DNA of 64,000 nt from Ectopseudomonas toyotomiensis (GTDB lineage Bacteria; Pseudomonadota; Gammaproteobacteria; Pseudomonadales; Pseudomonadaceae), in assembly GCF_900115695.1 (NCBI RefSeq), contig NZ_FOXK01000014.1, positions 1-64,000 on the forward strand, written 5' to 3'. Every line of letters starts with the position of its first letter. Positions within the stretch are counted from its first letter, which is position 1. The translations under genes and the position numbers were made by a program. Of this stretch, positions 57,570-64,000 are shown in pieces. Under the pieces are notes generated by a model. That model was not told the DNA's origin. It did not search any database and saw only the letters and a program-made list of their open reading frames with translations.

Positions 57570-58642
57570 CCCAGTACGATCTGATTCTGGCCGGGGCCGG
57601 CCATGCCCACCTTGGCGTGTTGCGCCGCTGGGCGCTGGTGGAGCGTCCGCCAGGCCGCATCGGCTTGCTCAGCCCTGGCCCGGAAGCCTGGTACGCCGGT
57701 ATGCTGCCGGGGCTGATCAGCGGCCGTTTCAGCCCGGCAGACTGCCGTGTGGAGTTGCAGCCGCTATGCCGAGCGGCCAAGGTCGAGCTGATCGAGGGCG
57801 AGATCGCGTCGTTCGATGCCGATGCCCGCATCATGCAACTTGCGGATGGCCGTAGCCTGCAGAGTGAGTGGCTGTCGCTCAACGTCGGTGCCGGCATGGC
57901 CATTCCACCGCAGCAGGGCGATGGCATGCAGGTGCTGGCTGCCAGGCCCATCGAACGGATGCTCGAAGGCTGGCAGCAATGGCAGGCCGAGCCACGGCGC
58001 ATGGCGATTCTCGGTGGTGGGGCCGGTGGTGTGGAACTGGCCCTGGCGCTGGCCGGCAAGGTACCGGCGCTGGCGCTGTTCTGCGGCGGAACCCTGCTCG
58101 ACGGACTGGGGCCGGGGCTGCGGCTGCGCGCACTGGGGCATCTGCGTCAGCGCGGCGTGCAGGTGCGTGAGCATTGTCCGATCGGCCGTATCGAGGATGA
58201 CTGGCTGCTCAGTGGTGACGAACCGGTATGGCGCGGACGGCGCCTGCTGCTGGCCAGCGGTGCACGGCCCTGGCCGTGGCTGACGGCGAGCCAACTGGCC
58301 AGCGACGCAGCCGGATTCATCGCCATTCGTCCGACCCTGCAGTGCGAGTCCCATGCGCAGATCTTCGCTGTCGGCGACAGCGCCAGCCTCGACGGCATGC
58401 GCCGCAGCGGGCGTTTCGCAGTGCGTCAGGCGCCGGTACTCAGCGCCAATCTGCAGGCCGCGCTGCAGGGGCGCCCGCTGCGCCAGTATCGGGCGCAATG
58501 GCAGAGCCTGGCCTTGCTCGCCACCGGCGATGGCGGGGCGCTGCTCGGTTGGCACGACTGGAGCGCGGGCGGGCAGTTGTACGGGCATTGCAAGGACTGG
58601 CTGGACCGGCGCTTCGTCAAACGCCATCGCATGGTGGGGTAG
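57566..58642 (+). CDS. FAD-dependent pyridine nucleotide oxidoreductase (NDH-like)
   Basis: This 358-residue protein has an N-terminal FAD site (DLILAGAGHAHLGVLRRW), an internal GGGAGGVELALALAG that binds NAD(P)H (about 151-165) and a distal FAD motif (IFAVGDSASL). It resembles the oxidoreductase domain found fused to SelD in some bacteria, here alone. It overlaps the AraC gene by 4 bp, so the two are translationally coupled. It may provide electrons to the desaturase; that is inference. Confidence 0.82.
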   Translation: MTQYDLILAGAGHAHLGVLRRWALVERPPGRIGLLSPGPEAWYAGMLPGLISGRFSPADCRVELQPLCRAAKVELIEGEIASFDADARIMQLADGRSLQSEWLSLNVGAGMAIPPQQGDGMQVLAARPIERMLEGWQQWQAEPRRMAILGGGAGGVELALALAGKVPALALFCGGTLLDGLGPGLRLRALGHLRQRGVQVREHCPIGRIEDDWLLSGDEPVWRGRRLLLASGARPWPWLTASQLASDAAGFIAIRPTLQCESHAQIFAVGDSASLDGMRRSGRFAVRQAPVLSANLQAALQGRPLRQYRAQWQSLALLATGDGGALLGWHDWSAGGQLYGHCKDWLDRRFVKRHRMVG

Positions 58643-59058
58643 CAGGCCTGAAAACCTGGGCTACGGCTGCACGGGTGCCGGAGGCCAGAGCCGAGGTTGT
58701 TTTTCAACAGCCTGCTAATGCCACTGAGTTAAGTGTCGATACAGCGAGTGTGTAGGCGCTGCGCTGCGCTCCGGTGCGGATTTTCTGCCAAAGGCAGCTA
58801 TGGAAGCCTTGTTGAGCCTGATTGGGCACTGCCTAAGTTCATGGCAGGTTGCTACCAAAGTTTTATGGTGCTGGCGCTTCCAAGCTGCTCGAATCCCGGT
58901 CATCGTGCCCGGCCTGCATACGCTTATTTTTCGTCGGGCCTGTCGTACACGTAGCCTGCTGCCCAGGTTGCGTGGGATATTCAAGGAGAGAACCCGCCGT
59001 GACCCCGTCCGCCTACAGCGCCTCGCCGCGCACCAGAACAAGAACTCTGAGGTCGGTC
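58643..59058. other. 416-bp region without a supported gene
   Basis: The region between the oxidoreductase and chemoreceptor shows only short, family-free frames. It includes a small hairpin at 58693-58712 (GGTTG, TTTTT, CAACAGCC). The last 60 bases could belong to the chemoreceptor if it starts at the GTG at 58999. Confidence 0.5.
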
Positions 59059-60630
59059 ATGCAAGCTGCCTTTGTCCGTTCACCTGTTGCCTGTCTCCTT
59101 CACGCCCTGGGGCTGGCTGCATTGATGCTGGTCTACCAGCAGGTGCAGCTACCGTCCTATGTCAGCGTATTGTCTTTCCTGCTGCTGGCGCTGTGGCCCT
59201 GGCTGGGACCATGGCAGCGTCGCGACGACAGTTCGCCTGCCGCTCAGCAAGTCGCCGGTACCGACTTCGTCGAGCTCAGCCGCGGGCTATCGCGCCACAC
59301 CTGCCACAACGCGCTGTCTGCAGCCAAGGTGGCCCATGCGGTGAAGCACCTGGCCGGTCGTCTGCAATCGCAACTGACGGCGGTGCAGCAGGTCAGCCAG
59401 GCCGCCGAGGCCATCACCCACACCGAGCAGGACAGCGCCGCTCGTGCCGAGCACACCTTGACCGCAGCCCGGTATGTGCGAGAAGCCAGCGCCAACGGCC
59501 AGGCCGAACTCAATCAGGCCATCGCGCGCATGCAGCAGCTCAGCGCGCAGACCCTGGCCAGCCGTGAGTTGATCGATGGCTTGGGCAGTCGCACCGAACA
59601 GATCGAGCAGGTCACCCAGGTGATCCAGTCCATCGCCAGCCAGACCAACCTGCTGGCGCTCAACGCGGCCATCGAGGCGGCGCGTGCCGGTGAGATGGGC
59701 CGCGGTTTTGCCGTGGTCGCCGACGAGGTGCGCAACCTTGCCGCGCGCACCGCCAGCGCCACCGAGGAAGTCAGCCAGATGGTCGCCGATATCCGCCAGC
59801 AGAGCACGGCGGTGGTTACCCATATCCAGCGCCAGAGCGTCGAGCTGGAGCAGGCGGCGCAGCAGATCGAGACGGCCGGCAGCCGCTTGCACGGCATCGC
59901 TGACCAGGCCGAGGAGGTCGAGCAGCAGGTGGCGCAGATCAGCGCCGGCACGGCGGACAACCACCAGCGCCTGGCCAGCCTGTCGGCCGCTGCACTGCAA
60001 TTGCAGGACGACGTGCAAGGCAGCGAAGGGCAGACGCGGCAATTGGCTGATGCTGCCGAGCAACTGGTCGGCCAGGCCGAGACCGTCAGTGAGCAGCTCG
60101 CCGAAGTGGGTCTGGATGATTACCACCAGCGTGCCTATGACCTGGCCCGTGAAGGCGCCGCGGCCATCGCAGCGCAGTTCGAGCAGGACCTGCAGGCCGG
60201 GCGCATCGGCCTCGACGATCTGTTCGACCGTCGCTACCAACCAATCGCCGGCACCCAGCCGCAGAAGTACCGCACCCGCTTCGATCAGTACGCCGACCAG
60301 GTGCTGCCGGCGTTGCAGGAGCCCTTGCTCAAGCGCCATGAAGGGCTGGTGTTCGCCATTTCCACCACCCCGGAAGGCTACGTGCCGACCCATAACGCCG
60401 CGTTCAATCACCCGCCCAGCGGTGACCCGGCGGTAGATGCGACGAAGAGCCGTGGCAAGCGCCTGTTCAACGACCGCACCGGCATCCGCTGCGGTAGCCA
60501 CAGGCAGGCACTGCTGCTACAGACCTACATGCGCGATACCGGCGAGCTGATGCACGACCTGTCGGTGCCGATCATGGTGCAGGGCAAGCATTGGGGCGGT
60601 TTGCGTCTGGGCTATCGGCCGGAGCCTTGA
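59059..60630 (+). CDS. methyl-accepting chemotaxis protein with C-terminal sensor-like domain
   Basis: This protein is 523 residues from the ATG at 59059 (GAGGT precedes it), or 543 from a GTG at 58999. Two close N-terminal hydrophobic segments (about 8-25 and 30-48) anchor it with almost no periplasmic domain. The signalling domain follows, with the conserved hairpin tip [34 protein letters not shown] (about 200-233). After it lies a C-terminal cytosolic domain (about 370-520; [31 protein letters not shown] and HWGGLRLGY). That Cache-like tail is likely the sensor, reversing the usual receptor order. Ligand unknown. Confidence 0.87.
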   Translation: MQAAFVRSPVACLLHALGLAALMLVYQQVQLPSYVSVLSFLLLALWPWLGPWQRRDDSSPAAQQVAGTDFVELSRGLSRHTCHNALSAAKVAHAVKHLAGRLQSQLTAVQQVSQAAEAITHTEQDSAARAEHTLTAARYVREASANGQAELNQAIARMQQLSAQTLASRELIDGLGSRTEQIEQVTQVIQSIASQTNLLALNAAIEAARAGEMGRGFAVVADEVRNLAARTASATEEVSQMVADIRQQSTAVVTHIQRQSVELEQAAQQIETAGSRLHGIADQAEEVEQQVAQISAGTADNHQRLASLSAAALQLQDDVQGSEGQTRQLADAAEQLVGQAETVSEQLAEVGLDDYHQRAYDLAREGAAAIAAQFEQDLQAGRIGLDDLFDRRYQPIAGTQPQKYRTRFDQYADQVLPALQEPLLKRHEGLVFAISTTPEGYVPTHNAAFNHPPSGDPAVDATKSRGKRLFNDRTGIRCGSHRQALLLQTYMRDTGELMHDLSVPIMVQGKHWGGLRLGYRPEP

Positions 60631-60666
60631 GTTGTTTGCGTTCTGGCTGAGCGCCGCTTGAAAGCT

Positions 60667-60687
60667 GGTGCGCATCGCGCACCCTAC
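60667..60687. repeat. REP-like palindrome (GGTGCGC type)
   Basis: A perfect 7-bp stem GGTGCGC / GCGCACC (loop ATC) is followed by CTAC, just after the chemoreceptor stop codon. Confidence 0.6.
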
Positions 60688-60802
60688 GATCTGGCCTGAG
60701 CCATGGCTAAGCGTGAGCGGTGGATTGTTTAGTGGGTGCACAACCAAGCGTATGAAAAACCCGATTTAACGCACCTCAAACCCTGTGCGACGCTGCCAAG
60801 CC

Positions 60803-60964
60803 ATGATCTCCCTGGCCTGCCAAGTCCATGTTCTGCTGTACCGCGCTCCCGCGCGGCGGCGCTTGTTGGAGCGGCTCAACCCGCTGCTGACGATCATTCT
60901 CGCCTTCTGGGCGCTGTGGCATTGCCGTCACGCCCGCCCGCCGGACGTCGTCCCCGCCCGCTGA
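60803..60964 (+). CDS. possible 53-residue small protein
   Basis: An ATG-to-TGA frame encodes 53 residues (MISLACQVHVLLYRAPARRR...), with one hydrophobic segment (LLTIILAFWALWH) flanked by basic residues. That would fit a small membrane peptide. There is no clear ribosome-binding site and no recognised family, so this is only a candidate. Confidence 0.25.
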   Translation: MISLACQVHVLLYRAPARRRLLERLNPLLTIILAFWALWHCRHARPPDVVPAR

Positions 60965-61085
60965 ATACCGATGGCTGCGCCATGCCCGCAGCCGCTGCTA
61001 TCACCTTGTCTGCCTGTGCAACCTGTTCAAGAATCGAACGGGCCGTGCGGACACCGAGCGCCCAACTGGCGCAAGCGAGCGCAAC

Positions 61086-62468
61086 ATGACGACTTTCGCC
61101 CCCGTGCAGGAAGCTCAGGACTTCCTGACGAACAATCCCGATATCGAGCTGATCGAGCTGTTCATTCTCGATGCCAATGGCGTGCCGCGCGGCAAGTTGC
61201 TACACCGCGAAGAACTGTTGGCGCTGTACCAGAGTGGCCGGCCGCTGCCGAGCACCATGCTCGGCCTGTCCATCCAGGGCGAGGATGTCGAGGACTCCGG
61301 CCTGGTCTGGGAGGTGGGCGATATCGATTGCCGCGCCTATCCGCTGCCCGGCAGCCTGGTGCGCCTGCCCTGGCGGCAGATGCCCACCGCTGCCGTGCAG
61401 GTGTCGATGCACCCCACCGAAGGCCTGCCGGCCACACCGGCCGATCCGCGCCAGTTGCTGATCCGGGTGATCGAGCAGCTCGAAGCCGAGGGCTATTACC
61501 CGGTGATGGCCTGCGAGCTGGAGTTCTACCTGCTCGACCAGAAGCCTGATGCCGAGGGTCGCCCGCAGCCGGCACTGGATGCCGACGGTGGCCGCCCGCG
61601 GCAGACCCAGGTCTACGGTCTGCGCGAGCTGGAGCAGATCGAACCCTTCCTGCGCGACCTCTATGCCGCCTGCAAGGCACAGGGCATTCCCGCGCGCACG
61701 GCGATTTCCGAATATGCCCCCGGCCAGGTGGAGATCACCCTGGAACATGGCCCGGTGCTGGCAGCGATGGATCAGGCGGTGCGCTACAAGCGGCTGGTCA
61801 AGGGCGTGGCGCACCGTCACGGGATGCAGGCCTGTTTCATGGCCAAACCGTTCGACCACCTGGCCGGCACCGGCATGCATATGCACGTCAGTCTGGCCGA
61901 TGCGCAGGGCAACAACCTGTTCGCCAGCGAGCTTTCTGATATCAGGCAGGGTGCCGGCACACCGCTGCTGCGCCAAGCGGTCGGCGGCATGCTCGCCAGC
62001 CTGCTCGACTCGCTGCTGCTGTTCTGCCCCAACGCCAACTCCTACCGACGTTTCCAGGCCAACAGCTATGCGCCGCTGGCGCCGACCTGGGGCGTGGACA
62101 ACCGCACTGTGAGCCTGCGCGTGCCCGGTGGCCCGGCCCCCACTCGGCATGTGGAACACCGCATTTGCGGTGCTGATGCCAACCCCTATCTGGCGGCGGC
62201 GGCGATTCTCGCCGGGATTCACCGTGGCATTGCTGATCGCCTCGATCCTGGCGCACCGGTGGAAGGCAATGGCTATGCCCAGGCCAAGACCCTGTTGCCG
62301 ACCGAGTGGCTGGCTTCGATCCAGGCGCTGGAGCGCTCCGACTGGGCGCGCGACGCCTTTGGCGCGGACTTTCTCAAGGTCTTTCTCGCGGTCAAGCGTG
62401 CCGAGTATCGCCAGTTCATGGGCGAGGTTGGCGAGCAAGATTGGCGCTGGTACCTGAGCAACGCCTGA
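61086..62468 (+). CDS. pauA: gamma-glutamylpolyamine synthetase (glutamine synthetase family, PauA type)
   Basis: This 460-residue protein has the glutamine synthetase fold with catalytic motifs ACELEFYLL, EYAPGQVEITLEHGP, GTGMHMHVSL and ANSYRRFQ...NRTVSLRVP. Its divergence from GlnA matches PauA/PuuA enzymes that glutamylate putrescine, cadaverine or spermidine. The following FAD oxidase is the PauB/PuuB partner. Pseudomonas carries several pauA paralogues; which one this is cannot be fixed here. Confidence 0.87.
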   Translation: MTTFAPVQEAQDFLTNNPDIELIELFILDANGVPRGKLLHREELLALYQSGRPLPSTMLGLSIQGEDVEDSGLVWEVGDIDCRAYPLPGSLVRLPWRQMPTAAVQVSMHPTEGLPATPADPRQLLIRVIEQLEAEGYYPVMACELEFYLLDQKPDAEGRPQPALDADGGRPRQTQVYGLRELEQIEPFLRDLYAACKAQGIPARTAISEYAPGQVEITLEHGPVLAAMDQAVRYKRLVKGVAHRHGMQACFMAKPFDHLAGTGMHMHVSLADAQGNNLFASELSDIRQGAGTPLLRQAVGGMLASLLDSLLLFCPNANSYRRFQANSYAPLAPTWGVDNRTVSLRVPGGPAPTRHVEHRICGADANPYLAAAAILAGIHRGIADRLDPGAPVEGNGYAQAKTLLPTEWLASIQALERSDWARDAFGADFLKVFLAVKRAEYRQFMGEVGEQDWRWYLSNA

Positions 62469-62531
62469 CTGAACAGCATCGCGGCTAAAGCGGAGTGCCG
62501 CCCAGCCGTTCCTACGAAGTGTGCACCCCAT

Positions 62532-62553
62532 GTAGGAGCGGCTTTAGCCGCGA
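62532..62553. repeat. classical Pseudomonas REP (GTAGGAGCGGCTTTAGCCGCGA)-type palindrome
   Basis: A GTAGGA head and a 6-bp stem GCGGCT / AGCCGC (62538-62551). It stands in the pauA-pauB gap. Confidence 0.75.
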
Positions 62554-62569
62554 ATTCTCCGGATTTACT

Positions 62570-62590
62570 GGTGCGCACGGCGCACCCTAC
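62570..62590. repeat. REP-like palindrome (GGTGCGC type)
   Basis: GGTGCGC / GCGCACC with loop ACG, followed by CTAC. It lies 20 bases after the element at 62532, an adjacent REP pair, and ends about 28 bp before the pauB-like start. Confidence 0.6.
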
Positions 62591-62617
62591 GGCGGAAACC
62601 GCCACAAGGATTTTGCA

Positions 62618-63931
62618 ATGAACACAATCAAGCAACCCGTCAAACCCGCCGCCGAGCGCGCGCCTTCCTACTACTCGGCCTCGCTCAATTTCGAGACCGA
62701 CTACCCGACGCTGCAGGGCAGCGTCACCGTCGACGTGGCCATCATCGGCGGCGGTTTCACCGGCATCGCCACCGCCGTGGAGCTGGCCGAGCGCGGCCTC
62801 AAGGTCGCCGTGGTGGAAACCAACAAGGTCGGCTGGGGTGCCAGCGGGCGCAACGGTGGCCAGGTCACCGGCAGCCTGTCCGGCGACGAGGCCATGCGCA
62901 AGCAGATGCGCAACACGCTGGGCGATGAAGTGGATGATTTCATCTGGCACCTGCGCTGGCGCGGCCACGAGATCATCAAGAACCGTGTGGCCAAATACGG
63001 CATCGACTGCGACCTCAAGCACGGCCATCTGCATACCGCGATGAAAGCCAGCCATATGGACGAGCTCAAGGCGACCTACGACGAGGCGCTGCGCCGCGGC
63101 ATGGGCGACGATGTCACCCTGCTCGACGCGGCTGGTGTACGTGCCCAGCTAAGCAGCGATCTTTATTGCGGTGCCCTGAAGAACACCCGCAACATGCACC
63201 TGCATCCACTCAACCTGTGCATCGGTGAGGCCAAGGCCGCCGAGAGCCTGGGCGCGCTGATCTTCGAACATTCCGAGGTGCTGGATATCGTCCACGGCCC
63301 GCGTCCGGCAGTAGTCACCACGGGCGGGCGCATCGAGGCCAAGCAGGTGCTGCTGGCCGGCGACGTCTATCACAAGCTCGAACAGCGCAAGCTCAAGGGC
63401 CTGATCTTTCCGGCCATGGGCGGCATCGTCACCACCGCGCCGCTGGGCGACCTGGCGAAGGAAATCAACCCGCAGGACCTGGCGGTGTACGACTGCCGCT
63501 TCGTGCTCGACTACTACCGCCTGACCGCCGATGGCCGCCTGCTGTTCGGCGGTGGTTGCAACTATTCCGGGCGTGATTCGCGCGATATCGCCGGCGAGCT
63601 GCGCCCGTGCATCGAGAGCACCTTCCCGCAGCTCAAGGGCGTACAGATCGACTACCAGTGGAGCTGCGCAATGGGCATCGTGATGAACCGCATCCCGCAG
63701 CTGGGCAAGCTCTCGTCCAATGTCTGGTACTGCCAGGGCTACTCCGGTCATGGCATCGCCACCACCCACATCATGGGCGAGATCATGGCCAAGGCCATCA
63801 CTGGCGATCTGGAGCAATACGACACCTTTGCCGCCTGCAAGCACATCAAGGTGCCGCTGGGCGACCAGCTCGGCAACCCGATGCTGGCGGCGGGCATGTG
63901 GTACTACCAGATGCTGGAAAAGCTGCGCTGA
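62618..63931 (+). CDS. pauB: FAD-dependent gamma-glutamylpolyamine oxidase (PauB type)
   Basis: This 437-residue DAO-family oxidoreductase has the N-terminal FAD motif VAIIGGGFTGIATAVELAERG (about 41-60) and NKVGWGASGRNGGQVTGSLSGDE. A C-terminal GYSGHGIATTHIMGEIMA completes the FAD site. It likely oxidises gamma-glutamylated polyamines to aldehydes in polyamine catabolism. The ATG at 62618 with ACAAGGA is chosen. A double REP separates it from pauA, so coupling may be partial. The final 69 bases of the window show no gene. Confidence 0.88.
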   Translation: MNTIKQPVKPAAERAPSYYSASLNFETDYPTLQGSVTVDVAIIGGGFTGIATAVELAERGLKVAVVETNKVGWGASGRNGGQVTGSLSGDEAMRKQMRNTLGDEVDDFIWHLRWRGHEIIKNRVAKYGIDCDLKHGHLHTAMKASHMDELKATYDEALRRGMGDDVTLLDAAGVRAQLSSDLYCGALKNTRNMHLHPLNLCIGEAKAAESLGALIFEHSEVLDIVHGPRPAVVTTGGRIEAKQVLLAGDVYHKLEQRKLKGLIFPAMGGIVTTAPLGDLAKEINPQDLAVYDCRFVLDYYRLTADGRLLFGGGCNYSGRDSRDIAGELRPCIESTFPQLKGVQIDYQWSCAMGIVMNRIPQLGKLSSNVWYCQGYSGHGIATTHIMGEIMAKAITGDLEQYDTFAACKHIKVPLGDQLGNPMLAAGMWYYQMLEKLR

Positions 63932-64000
63932 AGCGCAGGGGATGACCTGGGTGGTAGCGATTGGCGGCAGTCGTGCTCCGTTCAGGTCATCGACGTAGAG

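Larger units (their letters stand above)
60631..61085. other. intergenic region between chemoreceptor and pauA-like gene
   Basis: 455 bp with a REP-like palindrome (60667-60687) and one small ORF (60803-60964). No promoter or terminator was confidently recognised. Other longer frames here look non-coding. Confidence 0.5.

Noticed and set aside
58693-58712. Hairpin with T5 loop as a terminator of the FAD oxidoreductase gene
   Set aside because: The stem is short and bulged, and no T tract follows it; it may be a fragment of a dispersed repeat.
60736-61089. 117-residue frame upstream of the pauA-like gene
   Set aside because: No family features, no ribosome-binding site, and composition like intergenic DNA.

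Overview
The window is a chromosomal segment of a GC-rich gamma-proteobacterium, almost certainly a Pseudomonas. The main evidence is the 5S rRNA sequence, the recognisable crc, algC, oxyR-recG, spoT-rpoZ-gmk, rpmB-rpmG, phoB-phoR and rubB genes, and REP-type palindromes ending in GTAGGG/CCCTAC. From memory, gene content and order match the P. aeruginosa PAO1 region around PA5309-PA5369. The extra flagellar locus and intergenic repeats suggest the P. mendocina/oleovorans/alcaliphila group, but the species is only a guess.

Layout. 1-340: the 3' end of an rRNA operon (23S tail, 5S, terminator). 634-15576: an accessory block encoding half of a second, lateral-type flagellum. A single-domain PilZ gene sits at its edge. 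fliM-fliN-fliP-fliQ-fliR-flhB-flhA run leftwards; lafK-fliE-fliF-fliG-fliH-fliI-fliJ and flgM-flgN run rightwards. Hook, rod-ring, filament and stator genes are absent, so the other half must lie elsewhere or be lost. 15726-20825: ubiC-ubiA (ubiquinone), phoB-phoR with a Pho box, and a CNNM/CorC transporter. 21035-25103: an outer-membrane barrel, rubredoxin reductase without adjacent rubredoxins, HU, an SCP2-domain protein and an unknown exported protein. 25204-33911: an HDOD signalling protein, recG-oxyR, a nucleoside-diphosphate-sugar epimerase, an AraC regulator, a P-loop protein, a LysE exporter, a lipoprotein and RidA. 33972-43346: spoT, rpoZ, gmk, yicC, rph, crc, pyrE and argB with small companions. 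43371-48484: a long membrane-anchored form of algC, dut, coaBC and radC. 48529-55221: a peptide-binding protein, rpmB-rpmG, a REC-HDOD protein and a large GGDEF-EAL membrane protein. 55394-58642: a desaturase, its probable AraC regulator and an FAD oxidoreductase. 59059-63931: a chemoreceptor with a C-terminal sensor, then a gamma-glutamylpolyamine synthetase/oxidase pair (pauA/pauB type).

Most genes are core housekeeping functions. The most unusual block is the lateral flagellar half-locus: every gene looks intact, yet its switch proteins differ from textbook ones. FliM lacks the CheY-binding N-terminal motif and FliG lacks two acidic torque-helix residues. No tRNA, insertion sequence, prophage or CRISPR array was seen. 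Intergenic space holds at least eight REP-like palindromes, a 124-bp element with 11-bp terminal inverted repeats, and a ~120-bp imperfect palindrome.
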